A DNA stretch of 64,000 nucleotides from Epiperipatus broadwayi (taxonomy: Eukaryota > Onychophora > Udeonychophora > Euonychophora > Peripatidae). Both the position numbers and the translations under genes were made by a program. Below the pieces are notes generated by a model. The model did no database searches. It was not told the origin of the DNA and saw only the letters and a list, made by a program, of their open reading frames with translations. Within the stretch, counting starts at the first letter, position 1; every line of letters starts with the position of its first letter. The stretch is from positions 7,855,011-7,919,010 of the forward strand of contig JAQFVV010006221.1 in the NCBI GenBank assembly GCA_028023455.1, given 5' to 3'. Below, in pieces: positions 51,488-61,615 of this stretch.

Positions 51488-51727
51488 AACAAACAAGGTC
51501 CTACCAATTTCAAGTTGGGGATTATGTATGGGTCAGAACTCCAAAGCCCAGTAGCTGGGACCAGTATAAATACAAGAAGTTTTTCCCACTGTATCAAGGG
51601 CCATGTGATAAAAGGGGTAAGCGGCCCAAATGCATATTTACTGGAGGATAATGGGACCATAAGAGGGACTTATAATGCTAGGAGTCTAAAACCCCTTGTA
51701 TATCACCCACCAGACCCAGGATTATAG
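51488..51727 (+). pseudogene. Gypsy integrase C-terminal domain, frameshifted
   Basis: After the stop at 51485-51487 the integrase C-terminus continues in a second frame (FQVGDYVWVRTPKPSSW, KKFFPLYQGPC). It then changes to a third (GPNAYLLEDNG, YNARSLKPLVY) ending at 51727. Together these match the family's G-D-x-V, Y-x-G-P and Y-x-L modules that follow the catalytic core. An A7 run at about 51474 sits at the first break. Confidence 0.75.
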
Positions 51728-51850
51728 TAGTTTTATAAAAAAAAAAAACAAAAAAAAAAGAGAGAAATGGACACGTCACAGGATAATATAAAAAGGAGAT
51801 CGGATATAAACAGTGTTAAACTATTAATTTTTTTTAAATAAAATTTTGTT

Positions 51851-51865
51851 GAAAGGGGGGGGGAG
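51851..51865 (+). other. Polypurine tract
   Basis: GAAAGGGGGGGGGAG lies about 125 bp after the last integrase codon and fits the plus-strand primer of LTR elements. The following ATAATAGAAAATGTTCGC may be the start of the 3' LTR, but the 5' counterpart was not found. Confidence 0.7.
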
Positions 51866-54214
51866 ATAATAGAAAATGTTCGCTAGATGATAGATTTATT
51901 AATATGATCCGGGTATATAATTCAGTTTCGTTTCTTCATTATATTTATATCCTGTACATTATGGGTTATCTTGTAAATTTTGTTTATGCAGGCTTCATAG
52001 GTGGACATCTGTTGTAAGATCTTTTTTTTTAACAATTTTTTTTGTTCCGTCACTAAGGGAATGTAAAACAGTAAGGTCTGCTTTGCAGATCTTCGTTTCA
52101 CCTTTTCTCACCTACTTCCTACCCTCATACCTTAGTTTGAACCCCAATCTATTGTAGTGTGTCTGCAATACACTTATATACCGAAAATCCCACCTAATTT
52201 TAAACCATGAGCACAATGCTCGTATTATATATATATAACTTAATCCCAAATAAAATAAAATATTATGAATTATGTATTTGTTCACATAATTTATATTTAT
52301 TAAAAAGTTATATAAGTGGTAATTGTGCACACACTCTGATATCCATTTTAAAACATATCAAAATTATAAATTGTTAAAGTTATTTTGTTTGAATCTATTT
52401 ACAAATATATTACCATCGTAATGTATTTTGATTTAAAATAAAACTCATTTAGTCAATATTCGTTTAGTAAATAGATTCAAATATTGCAATTTAAAAGTAA
52501 AATAACTTTCGTTTAATTTAATAAAAGTTATTCCAAATATTTCTTTAAAATAAATGAGGAACAATAGTTTAATTAGCTAATATTATATAAGTTTTATCTA
52601 AAAACAGCAGATGTCCACTTAAGGTTTTCTTTAATTAATAAAAGTAATTTTTAATTAAATCTAGTTTGTAATCTGAATGTTGACAGGGAAATTAACAAAA
52701 GAAATTAATTAATGTTGAATTCCTTTAGACATTGGGATAGATTTAATTACAGCTGATAAGTCCGATATATTTTTGTAATGCTCCAGGGCAGTTCTATTGT
52801 TAACGTCTACTATAAAAAGAAGGGTTTCTTTTTTTCTCCAGTTTTTTTTCTAATGTTTCTAAGAGAAATCATTCTGAGTTCTATTCTAGTAATTTGTAAA
52901 TCTTGACATGACAGAGTAGAGTGCGAGAAGGCTATTTCTCTCCAGAATGGTCATCTGCTGCCGTAGACCATCGGAAGTTATCACACAGGGAACCCCGGAA
53001 CTGCTGCTGCTGCTGCCAAAAATATGAACATTTCCAGATTTTGCTGTTAAATTATATAAAAACCTGCCGACCATCAATCTACCTAAATGCTTCTCCAGAG
53101 GTAACCCTAAATTAACCCAAGAGTTCTTGTGATTCCTACTAACATGCTATCGCTATTCTAAATTGTTTTCTGAAATTTCACATAACTTTATTATGTACTT
53201 CTTTAAAGTGTTTAAATATAATCAACTGTTTTGCTCTATTTTTGGGTTAATATATTCTATTTATAAAGCTTTCTTTTATTTTATTATGATAATGTGTCAG
53301 AATCATCTTTGACCGAGTGAACTATTCCCTTTATTGAAAGTAAGACGCCGCTATTACGGCATATTTTAAATTTATAAGTTTCCAATTTTATTATCTTGCA
53401 AATCATTCGTTCGAGGGTGATTCTTTTCTTTAATATATAATATAATCACATAGTTTAAAATCTACATGTTATTGATTTTAATCTAATATGAGAGTATGTG
53501 CGAGGTCAATGATTAAATGTGTCCCTTAATGCATGATTGTGTATATAAATCTATACTTACTTTTCAAACCCGCAAGCATGCATTTTCCTATTTTAATTAC
53601 CGTGTTCTACTTTAATTTCATCATTGATGTCGAGAATGCGCGGACCCTTTTAAATGAATTTCTGGGAATTTGATTGGGCATTTCTCTTAATCGAAGTAAA
53701 ACCCATTCAGTATATTTTATATACACTAGTCTCGTATTGCTGGTAAATAAATTGGTTGTTAAGACCACTTTGTTTTAATTTTTCAAGGACTCTTTCGCTA
53801 TTGCAGTTTCCAGGCAGAGGGTGTTCACAAATGACACACCTGGAAATTAAACGCAATCGTCACCCAGTCACTAAGTTTCAGCTGTTCATCAAAATACTTT
53901 CCTATGGGTTAGCAGCGAGATGCCCTCCATAATTATTCCGGATCTTCAATATTGTTTTATTTTATATTTATTTTACAAAGCATCCGTGACTTAAACATGT
54001 CACACCCTCCAACTTTAATAAATTCATTATCAGCAATACTGACCTCCCATTGCAACTCTATTAATATTATTATCAAATAAATGCTTTGATCACATTCCCA
54101 CTTTGTTGCTTAGTAAGCTTTAGTCTGTGCTATTCTCGAAATCAATAAATATTTTAGAACACTTAATTTTCAAATATTTTCTTAAACTTGTATAATTGCT
54201 CAAAGCACCTCACA
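51866..54214. other. Possible 3' LTR start and AT-rich spacer
   Basis: Just after the polypurine tract the 3' LTR should begin, but no boundary can be fixed. Beyond that the DNA is AT-rich. A GC-richer, exon-like patch at 52910-53110 has short open frames on both strands and ends in TCCAGAGGTAACC, which resembles a splice donor. No protein similarity is evident. A second GC-richer patch lies at about 53810-53950 (TTCCAGGCAGAGGGTGTTC). Both are left unassigned. Confidence 0.45.
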
Positions 54215-54743
54215 CATGTTCCTATCTCATCAAGCACATTATCGTAATGCTATTAGCCCAAGGAATAGAATATATCACTTTGTTTTAAAACCTTTTTGTC
54301 ATTTATTGAAATATAATGCCCACAATTATCTAATACATGTCCCTGTCTCATATAAGCAGACAGTGGCGTTATATATATAATTTTTTAAATAAATTTTGTG
54401 AAATTATTTAAAACTAAATTTGATCTCTTATTTTATTTGATTCCTATCACTGTCTCAGTCTATATATATATATATATTCTGCATTTCTTTTGTAAATCCA
54501 TAGATGTTAATTAGCCACCCAAACTTCTTTTAGTATAGTCTTTTGTTCCTCCCTGACCACCAGGCACCGGTCAAAGGTCATACTAGTAGTGGCATCAGAT
54601 GCGTTGTCATGTAGATGGCGCTGTGAAATTTGGGCTTTAGATTCAAACTTAGTATATCTAGAAGGCAACCCCTCCTAAAATGTTCAGTTTCGTGTCTGGG
54701 GTTTGAATTCTGCAGTGTGTTAGCGAGATAGACGATTCTGACT
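54215..54743 (+). repeat. 528/529-bp interspersed repeat, copy 2
   Basis: This is the near-identical partner of 45632-46159. Unlike copy 1 it continues into GTTACAATATATATATACATAAT, as does the diverged copy at 31.4 kb (CGTTACAATATATA). That word is therefore likely to be the true 3' end of the family. It abuts the 3' side of the Penelope-like element on the minus strand. Confidence 0.8.
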
Positions 54744-54898
54744 GTTACAATATATATATACATAATTAAAATTACCCCAAATCCAAAACTCAACTAGACC
54801 AGCATAAAAATAATATTAAAACACAACCAAAGGTATCACTGCTACAAGCAGACTTCTCAAGTGTAAAGAACTACAAAAACTATACAATATATATAATA

Positions 54899-55502
54899 TT
54901 AACCATTACTCACAAATCCATTCACTTCCCATCCACCCTTAATATTAAAAGAACTTTTAAATAAGTTAATTGCTTCAGAATAATAAATTTTCAATAACAA
55001 AGATTCTTTAATTCTACTTTTGATTTCATTTCTCTCAAAGAAGACAACCTTAGCTTCATCAAAAGTAAGTGTGGCCTGTATCTTTTTCATGGACATACAA
55101 AGCAGAACTAAGATATCTATTTTTAACTCTACTTTTATAAACCTTTATCCTTTCATTTAGTCTCAAACTACTCTGACCTATGTATACCTTCTTACAAAAT
55201 AAACAAGCGATAAAATATACTACACCAGGAATAGTCTTTCTATCAAAAATTTCTTTTGTATTGTTTAATAAATTATTCAATGTAACACCCCTTTTCCAAG
55301 CAATTTTCTTATTTCCAAACAATTTACTATTTCTACAAACAATTTTATAAGAAGAGAATTTAAATGGCAAAGAAATAAAATCATATTTTTCTTTATCCTT
55401 TACATCCTTACATATATTACTATTAAATAAAATACTTTTAACAAATTTATCAGAGTAACCAACCCTCAGGTAATCTTTATAAAATTGACATTTCTGAAAC
55501 AA
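54899..55502 (-). pseudogene. Penelope-like GIY-YIG endonuclease domain
   Basis: The first frame (55059-55502) starts with the RT-EN linker (DYLRVGYSDKFVKSI). It then gives GVVYFIACLFCKKVYIGQSS, the VY, Cys-x-x-Cys and Y-I-G-Q elements of the nuclease. LRLNERIKVYKS keeps the conserved Arg, but a His is replaced by Tyr. The C-terminal part lies in a second frame (54899-55096): ATLTFDEAKVVFFERN, RIKESLLLKIYY and the GGWEVNGFV end. The domain nicks DNA to prime reverse transcription in intact relatives. Confidence 0.85.
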
Positions 55503-55831
55503 TAATTCCTTAAAGTTGCTACTTTATGAGATACAGACTGATAGCTATCAGGTTTAATTATATGTCTTAATTCTCTACTTTTAAGTAAATGACTGCATAG
55601 TAAACAATTAGTTTCTACATTTCTAATTACCAAAAGATCTAAAAATTTTAACTTACCAAAATCTAACCCCCCTCCTTCTATCACAAATTTTATAGAAGGA
55701 TCAAAACAATTAAACTCATTTACAAATTTCTTCAATTTATCATTCTCAACTACAAATAAACAACCATCAACATATCTGACAAATAACTTTACATATAAAC
55801 AATTCTTTTTAATAATAATTTTTTCTTCCAT
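55466..55831 (-). pseudogene. Penelope-like RT, motif C and thumb
   Basis: KLFVRYVDGCLFVVENDKLK carries motif C, but the second catalytic Asp of Y-V-D-D is Gly. LKFLDLLVIRN, CLLCSHLLKSREL and SYQSVSHKVATLRN follow. These match the usual LDL-x-I and H-x-x-H/K-x-x-x-I segments that end the RT domain. The frame overlaps the GIY-YIG frame by 37 bp. Confidence 0.85.
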
Positions 55832-55878
55832 ATAATTAATATAAACTGGACATACTAAAGGAGAAATAATATAACCTA

Positions 55879-56298
55879 TTATCCACCCTTCCTTAATCTT
55901 ATAAAAATTATCTTTATTTTCTTAATCAAAACAGACATAAGAACATCAATACTGCTTAACCTATTAAGAGACTGATACATATTTTCAATATCTAAACTGC
56001 CAAACACCCAATTACTTTCCATTTTAAAATTATTAATCTTATCAAAAGCCTCAAAAGAAGAAGAAATTGTGTAATGACCAAAATCAACAAATTGTTTTAA
56101 AAAATTATTCAAGAATCTAGAAATACCCTCTACAACACTACCTGTAAAATCAAAAATAAATCTTAAAGGAAAAACATCTTTATGAGTTTTAATATTCACA
56201 AACATCTTAGCTGATATTAAATCATTTAGATAGCATTTTAAATAATCTACTCTATTAAAAATTTTTAAATTAACCATTTTCTTCATAATATCTATCAA
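55879..56298 (-). pseudogene. Penelope-like RT, fingers and motif A
   Basis: Residues about 34-55 read VNIKTHKDVFPLRFIFDFTG, the family's P/V-K-x-H-K and P-x-R-x-I segment. SSFEAFDKINNF follows, then VFGSLDIENMYQSLN, which is motif A with its Asp. The frame ends in RLRKGG and sequence continues in another frame (GYIISPLVCPVYINYMEE), which is the motif B region. Two shorter fragments of related sequence occur at 42.9 and 45.3 kb. Confidence 0.85.
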
Positions 56299-56992
56299 TT
56301 TTTTTTTTAATCAAATTACCTGGATCTTTATCTAAAAACATATATTTACCATTATTTAATTCCCTATCCATTTTCTCTTTGAATTCATCTTCTTTCATAA
56401 TGACAAACCTATCAGCTTTGTCTTCACGAGAAATGATTACATCATTAGCAATTAACATATTCTTAAGATGTCTAACCTCAGCAGGATTAATCACAAATTT
56501 TTCTTTCCTTTTTAAACTTTTATTCAAAATCGATTGAATACCAACTTTCTGTTCATCACTCAAATTATTAGACTCAATAGACGAAATTGTATCAAAAACT
56601 ATATTTTTTGAATGAAATGGAACAAAATTAGGGCCTTTACCAAGAATATCTAATTCTCTATCATTTAGTTTAATATCAGAAAGATTAACAACTCTATCAT
56701 CAGAAGCATTACTCTCATACCCTTTATCACTACAATAAATTTTATTAACTTTCCCAAACAACCACTTTAATTTTCTTTCATATTTTTTACCAAAAAAATT
56801 TGACCTATTCTGTCTAAATTGCCTCATAAAAAAATTCAAAATTGAATAATCAAAATCTTGCCTCCAGTCTAAATAATATCTATTTCTTTTATATACATAA
56901 ATAAATTTGTAAAACTTTACAAAATTTTCTTTTAAAAAACTATTCAAAATATATGATTGTAACTTATTAACCAAATTCCTATTTTGAAGCAA
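56270..56992 (-). pseudogene. Penelope-like protein, N-terminal part
   Basis: A 240-codon frame begins with MLQNRNLVNKLQSYI and a Lys/Tyr-rich segment. VVNLSDIKLNDRELDILGKG follows at about residues 105-125, the conserved N-L-S-x-x-x-L-x-x-x-E-x-x-x-L-x-x-G segment of the class. NPAEVRHLKNMLIANDVIIS and SREDKADRFVIM match the K-x-D-K-G-x-x-x-V-I region that opens the RT. The K-A-D-K core is altered (REDKAD). The frame ends with YMFLDKDPGNLIKKKI. It overlaps the next frame by 29 bp, marking a frameshift in an A/T run. Confidence 0.85.
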
Positions 56993-57449
56993 CTTTATGA
57001 TTGTAATGTTTATATATATATAGTAACAATAAATTAATAATATAAAGATTTATTATAATACGTTTATGTTTAATCCGTAATATGTTTTATAATCTGCACC
57101 TTTTGTAACAGTATGAATATATAAAGATGCATTGATAAAAGGTTGATAAAAGGCTGTTACTTTATAACCGATTACAAATCTATATATTGATGAGTGATAA
57201 AATGATAGTTGCTATAATTTAATAACTAAACACTAAACAGGATATATGACATGCTCCAGCGGTTCATCATTTTTAACCGAATAAAATTAAATGAGAAATG
57301 AATTTACTATGTTAGCTAAAATAAAGATGACGCTAACATATAAATAATAATCATATACATATCATGCTTTATTTGGGTGTTTATTTGTAGTTAACTAAAT
57401 ATAACATTATAGCCCGTTTGCAACTATCCTAAACATTAATTCTGACACG

Positions 57450-57755
57450 CTAATAATGAAATAAATGAATTATAACATTTCTCAATCCATAAAATAACAA
57501 AATGAAAATCAAAACTGTCATCATGAAAGATTTAAAATATTTCGATATTGGGGAGTCATTTGATCGATAAAATATACTAGCCATTGTCATCAAATAAAAT
57601 AATATTAGATATAGCAACTGAACAAAATTACTGTGAAATCCATGGAGTGCATTTTGCTTATCTCCAATAATAGGTTCTTGTAACAAAGAATCCTTCCTAT
57701 TCTTCTTTCCAAATATATTAGACCATTTATGGTCACATGCACACACTGGTGCTAG
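57450..57755 (-). CDS. Hypothetical membrane-protein exon (weak)
   Basis: The minus-strand frame of about 100 codons opens after a stop and contains CACDHKWSNIFGKKN, then LLQEPIIGDKQNALHGF. Two hydrophobic segments follow (FVQLLYLILFYLMTMASIFY and MMTVLIFILLFYGL), ending at a TAA/TAG-rich region. A CTAG directly before ACACCAGTG-like sequence could be a splice acceptor. It has a more protein-like composition than its neighbours and two plausible membrane spans. I do not recognise a family, and AT-rich DNA easily produces hydrophobic frames. It is a candidate exon only. Confidence 0.2.
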   Translation of the reverse strand, partial: LAPVCACDHKWSNIFGKKNRKDSLLQEPIIGDKQNALHGFHSNFVQLLYLILFYLMTMASIFYRSNDSPISKYFKSFMMTVLIFILLFYGLRNVIIHLFHY

Positions 57756-57839
57756 TTATAATAACTTATATAAAAAAAAATCATATAAAGTGAAGTTATT
57801 AAGTTGGAAAGGGACTATTTCACTTTTATTCAGCTTAGC

Positions 57840-57960
57840 TAAGTATGTGTTTTCCCACGAGCGCCACTAGATTGTTCTAAATCTAGATAAATATTATCTG
57901 TGCATAGTGTACTGAGTTCAAACTCATTTGGTACATTTTTACTACACATGACTTGGAAGA
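57840..57960 (-). repeat. Possible tRNA-related short interspersed repeat
   Basis: On the minus strand the words GTTTGAACTCAGTAC and CTAGTGGCGCTCGTGG occur. Both have relatives in the 528/529-bp repeat and its 31.3-kb copy (GTTCGAACTCAGTA, GTAGATGGCGCTG). This suggests a shared short-interspersed-element origin. The spacing and order differ, so the link is tentative. Confidence 0.3.
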
Positions 57961-58197
57961 CTAATGAACAAAAAAAAATGACATTCTTATATTTTATCTA
58001 TGTCAATAAAATTATAAGATCCCAATATCACCAAAATTTGTATATCAAAGACTCTTATAGATATTACTAGCTCAGTTTACATATATTGATGAATAGATGC
58101 AAAAATACTCTCATTAATGGCTTCCAAACAAACAGTGAAGACCATTACTTAAGTGGATGGCCAAGAAATTAGTTATTTAATTATCTATTATAATATA

Positions 58198-58236
58198 AAG
58201 ATGATAATGATGATGATAATAATAATGATGATGATA
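58198..58236. repeat. GAT/AAT-rich microsatellite
   Basis: An imperfect run of GAT and AAT triplets. No LINE tail precedes it, so here it appears to be an ordinary microsatellite. Confidence 0.7.
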
Positions 58237-61200
58237 CCAGCCATAGCTTTATAATGAATTCACAACAATAAATTTATTTTTTATAAACTTATAGGCACTT
58301 TCTTAAAATCATCCCATGTTAAACTGGGATTTAAATATAACATTTCCTAGCATTTATATACGTTTATAGTTATTTATCAAAATACTATTATAGTTAAAAC
58401 TAGGATTCAATAATACCAGTGATGATGACTGATCATCACGAATCTCTACACATGATATTCAACTTTCTATAAACTCCTATTTACTAAACATATTAACTAT
58501 TAACCTTGGGTTTGATTGAATGATTATTTATCAAATCAATGATGATGGTGATCATAACTCATGTACAGTATTATTTTAGATGGTGTTTTAATCAATAATA
58601 TAATATCCATCCTTGATGAGGATGATCAAAACCCATGAGCACAACATAATTTTAGCTTTCCATTATTAACCTATAATTATTAAAATTTGGTTTTAGACAT
58701 CAAGCATAATCCTTAATTACTTAAATGTAAATCAATATTCTAGCTTGCTTAATATTTGCAAGCGTTTGCTTAAATATTTGCGAGTGCTGATGATTCTTAA
58801 TATCTGTGAGCAATGATGATAATAATTTAAAATGATAGAATCAAGACAAGAAAAATACAACAATATTTTTAATAACAACTCGGAAACCAATTAAGATATA
58901 GAACTATAATTTATTAATACTATTCTTGTTTCTTTTCTTTTCTTTTAAAATCAAATTAATAACTGTACAATTGGCTCTATTATTATATTAATCAAATATA
59001 GAATTAATACAAAAATTTATATATGCATAACCAAATAAATTTAATATACAGGTTTGTCACTTTTGATATTTTAAAATAAGCTGGCTTAAACTAATATCAA
59101 AAAAAAAAAAACATTCTATAAATGATCATTCAAAATTTTCACTACTTATATATCATAAAAGCAAATTACATTTAATTAATGTGTGTGTTTTTCTCACTTT
59201 CAATCCTATGTTAAGTCCTGCTCTTCAATTTCCTATATTTCAACTAATTATGCATAACCTATTCTTTTGACATGTTTGTTTAAGCAGTTATACACGCACA
59301 CATTCTGTGATATGTCAGCATATATATGTTTAAAATGTGTTTCCTTATATTAGGGATGGATAAATAAATCACATATATATAATAAAAAAAAATTATTGCA
59401 ACTTTTTGAGCAAAAATAAATAATATCCAGTTTAATATGCAAAAATAAATAAAATAAAAAACATTATGAAGCATATTTGGCTAGGTTGCTTATTATCACA
59501 ATCAATAAATGACAATAAAAAACAAACATTTTAGTATCACAATATATAACAATAAAGAAAAAATCAAAATAATGAAAAAAATTAAGTTTAATGAATTTAA
59601 ATGATGTGTGTGTATTTCCATGTATTACTAAGAATAACATAATCAATGAATAAACTCTTAATGTTTTCTGTATCAAAGAAAAAAAAATGCTTTGATTTTT
59701 ATAAATTAAAGTTTACTTTTAATAAGTAAAAATAAAAGATTTGTTAATGAAAGTTCAAAGTTACCCAATTATTTTCACTTCTTACAAATGTTCCAGGTTT
59801 GAATTTTTAGACTGCTTGTCTCACGTATAGCTTCAGAAGGTTGATCTGCTTATTTCTACCATTTAAAAAGAAAAGTTCTTGTTGATACCTCTTAATAAAT
59901 ATGAATTGTTTGACTGGCTTGTTTCCAATTTTTTTAAAAAAAAATCATTGTAGACACTTTAGATGAATGTGAGGAAATTTAAAAAAATTGATTTATAACT
60001 TATCAAACTTGGCTATATATATGGCTTTCATACATCTTTTTTTCTTTCTTCTCCTCTTGTCAAAGATGATGGTCAGATGGCATCTGTAGCTGGTTTTAAA
60101 TTTGGTCATTCTTTGATTATTATCGACTGGTATATGAGTCCACATTAGATTAGTGATTTGAACCCAGGGATGTCGAATTTCAAGGAGCAGAAGCAGTAGG
60201 TTGTTAACAAGGCATACTGATTATTTCCTGCATAACCAATATATTTATTAATACCATTTTCATAGAATTTCAATAACTTTATCTTAATCTTGCTGTGAGC
60301 TGCTTTATATAGACGCACATCTTCTATATTTACTTGAAGACAAGAGTCATTATTCCTCTTTAAATCTTAGTAGTATAAATGACTACATCACCCTCTTTAA
60401 AAAAAATACGTATTGTTAGATTACTCTCCTCTAAACAAAATTGAACTGACCTCTAGTAATATTAATGATTGACTTTCTTTTCAAAATCGCATTTTGTTAG
60501 ATCATTCTCCTCCAAAAACAAAAGTGAACTGACTGACCTTTTTAATATTATTTCACTCGTTTTTATATGTTGAATTTCTGATTAAAGAAACTAAAAATCT
60601 ATCCAAAAATAACTCACTTGAGATAGAAATCGTAAGTCATTAACAAAAAAAAAAAAAAGATTAACAATTATCTATCTGATCAAAGCATCTCTTTTTATTA
60701 GACAATCTAAGATAATCTAAAATGCAGATTAAACAAACAATAAAGCTCGCAATCTACAGTTGTTATAAATATGTGTTAAAATGTTTTGTGGTTACAGCTG
60801 TTCTCATTCTTCCATACTCTTTTGTATGTGTGTCTAATTTTATCAATCAATCGTTTTCACATCTTTCTTATCAGTTTTTCTCTGATCTGCTTTATTTAAT
60901 AAAAATACATCTAAATAATTTCAACACATTATTTAATGAAAAAATAATAAATCAATCTATTAAATATTGCTTCTTATAACCCTATATTTATTATGGTTTA
61001 TTAATATATCATCTATAAACTATTTAATAACAAGAATAATACATACACACATAAATCTCTATATAAAAGAATTTTTTTTTCACTTAAAGAATATATATAT
61101 GAAACGAGAACATATCTACCTACAATATATATATTGTAACTAAATAATATAATAGAAAGAAAGATTTTATTACAGAAAGACAAATTCTGTATTATTCAAT

Positions 61201-61245
61201 TTTTTAAAGAAAAAGATTAATAAAATTTTAAACATAAATAAGATA

Positions 61246-61601
61246 TCACACGATCACCCTCTCTTATACTAGCACATAATTGTTATTAAACAAGGCAAAA
61301 CTCTCCATACAGTAGTTCTACCCTGTGCCAACCATAGTAATCAATGGATGCCAGAAGGCTTGTGCATAAAATCCCTATCTAGTGCCTATTCATCCAATAT
61401 TCCCAGACTAGTTTCTGGATTAGGATCTTAAGATCTAGGTGCAGTCCTCTCAGATCCAAAGCTCATCACTGACGAAAGCCAGAAACTAGTCTGGGGATAT
61501 TGGATGAGTAGGCGCTAGATAGGAATTTTATGCACAAACCTTCTGGCATCCATTGATTACTCTGGTTGGCACAGGGTGGCACTACTGTATGGAGAGTTTT
61601 G
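61246..61601. mobile_element. Complete hairpin retroposon with 14-bp target duplication
   Basis: A perfect 14-bp direct repeat ACATAAATAAGATA lies at 61232-61245 and 61602-61615. Inside, two arms of about 125 bp face each other. The left runs from CAAGGCAAAACTCTCC (61291) to CCAGACTAGTTTCTGG. The right runs from CCAGAAACTAGTCTGG (61481) to GGAGAGTTTTG (61601). A loop of about 60 bp (AGGATCTTAAGATCTAGG, CTCATCACTGACGAAAG) separates them. The arms differ at few positions. A short leader (ACTAGCACATAATTGTT) precedes the left arm and is shared with the copy at 36.9 kb. A 113-codon minus-strand frame overlapping it is a by-product. Confidence 0.85.
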
Positions 61602-61615
61602 ACATAAATAAGATA

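Larger units (their letters stand above)
46795..51865 (+). mobile_element. Decayed Ty3/gypsy LTR retrotransposon, internal region
   Basis: All parts of a Ty3/gypsy element occur in order: primer-binding site, gag, aspartic protease, reverse transcriptase, RNase H, integrase and polypurine tract. No envelope frame is present. Gag has three in-frame stops and pol needs several frame changes. One falls at an A8 run at about 49617-49624 and another at an A7 run at about 51474. Several catalytic residues are changed. The copy is therefore dead. The codon usage and higher GC of the coding part contrast with the AT-rich surroundings. The element lies between two copies of the 528/529-bp repeat. Confidence 0.92.
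54899..56992 (-). mobile_element. Penelope-like element, near complete but frame-broken
   Basis: Four minus-strand frames that overlap or abut give a reverse transcriptase followed by a GIY-YIG endonuclease, the layout of canonical Penelope-like elements. The order from high to low coordinates is N-terminus, RT fingers and motif A, RT motif C and thumb, then the Cys pair and GIY-YIG. At least three frame breaks separate them. No terminal repeats could be assigned. The sequence is strongly AT-rich like its surroundings, which suggests long residence or a host-matched family. Confidence 0.88.
57001..61231. other. AT-rich stretch, mostly without features
   Basis: There is no recognisable coding sequence apart from the weak candidate at 57450-57755. 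The stretch has many A/T homopolymers, (TA)n runs, a GAT/AAT-rich microsatellite near 58.2 kb and possible short interspersed elements at 57.84-57.96 and 60.03-60.25 kb. The 85-codon frame at 60722-60979 has no homology I can see and is probably chance. Confidence 0.5.

Noticed and set aside
45632-54743. The two 528/529-bp copies as the LTRs of the gypsy element
   Set aside because: Copy 1 is about 640 bp from the primer-binding site and copy 2 about 2.35 kb from the polypurine tract. Neither abuts these signals.
60722-60979. 85-codon + frame with hydrophobic stretches
   Set aside because: AT-rich DNA gives such Ile/Leu/Phe/Asn-rich frames readily. There is no motif, context or repeat support.
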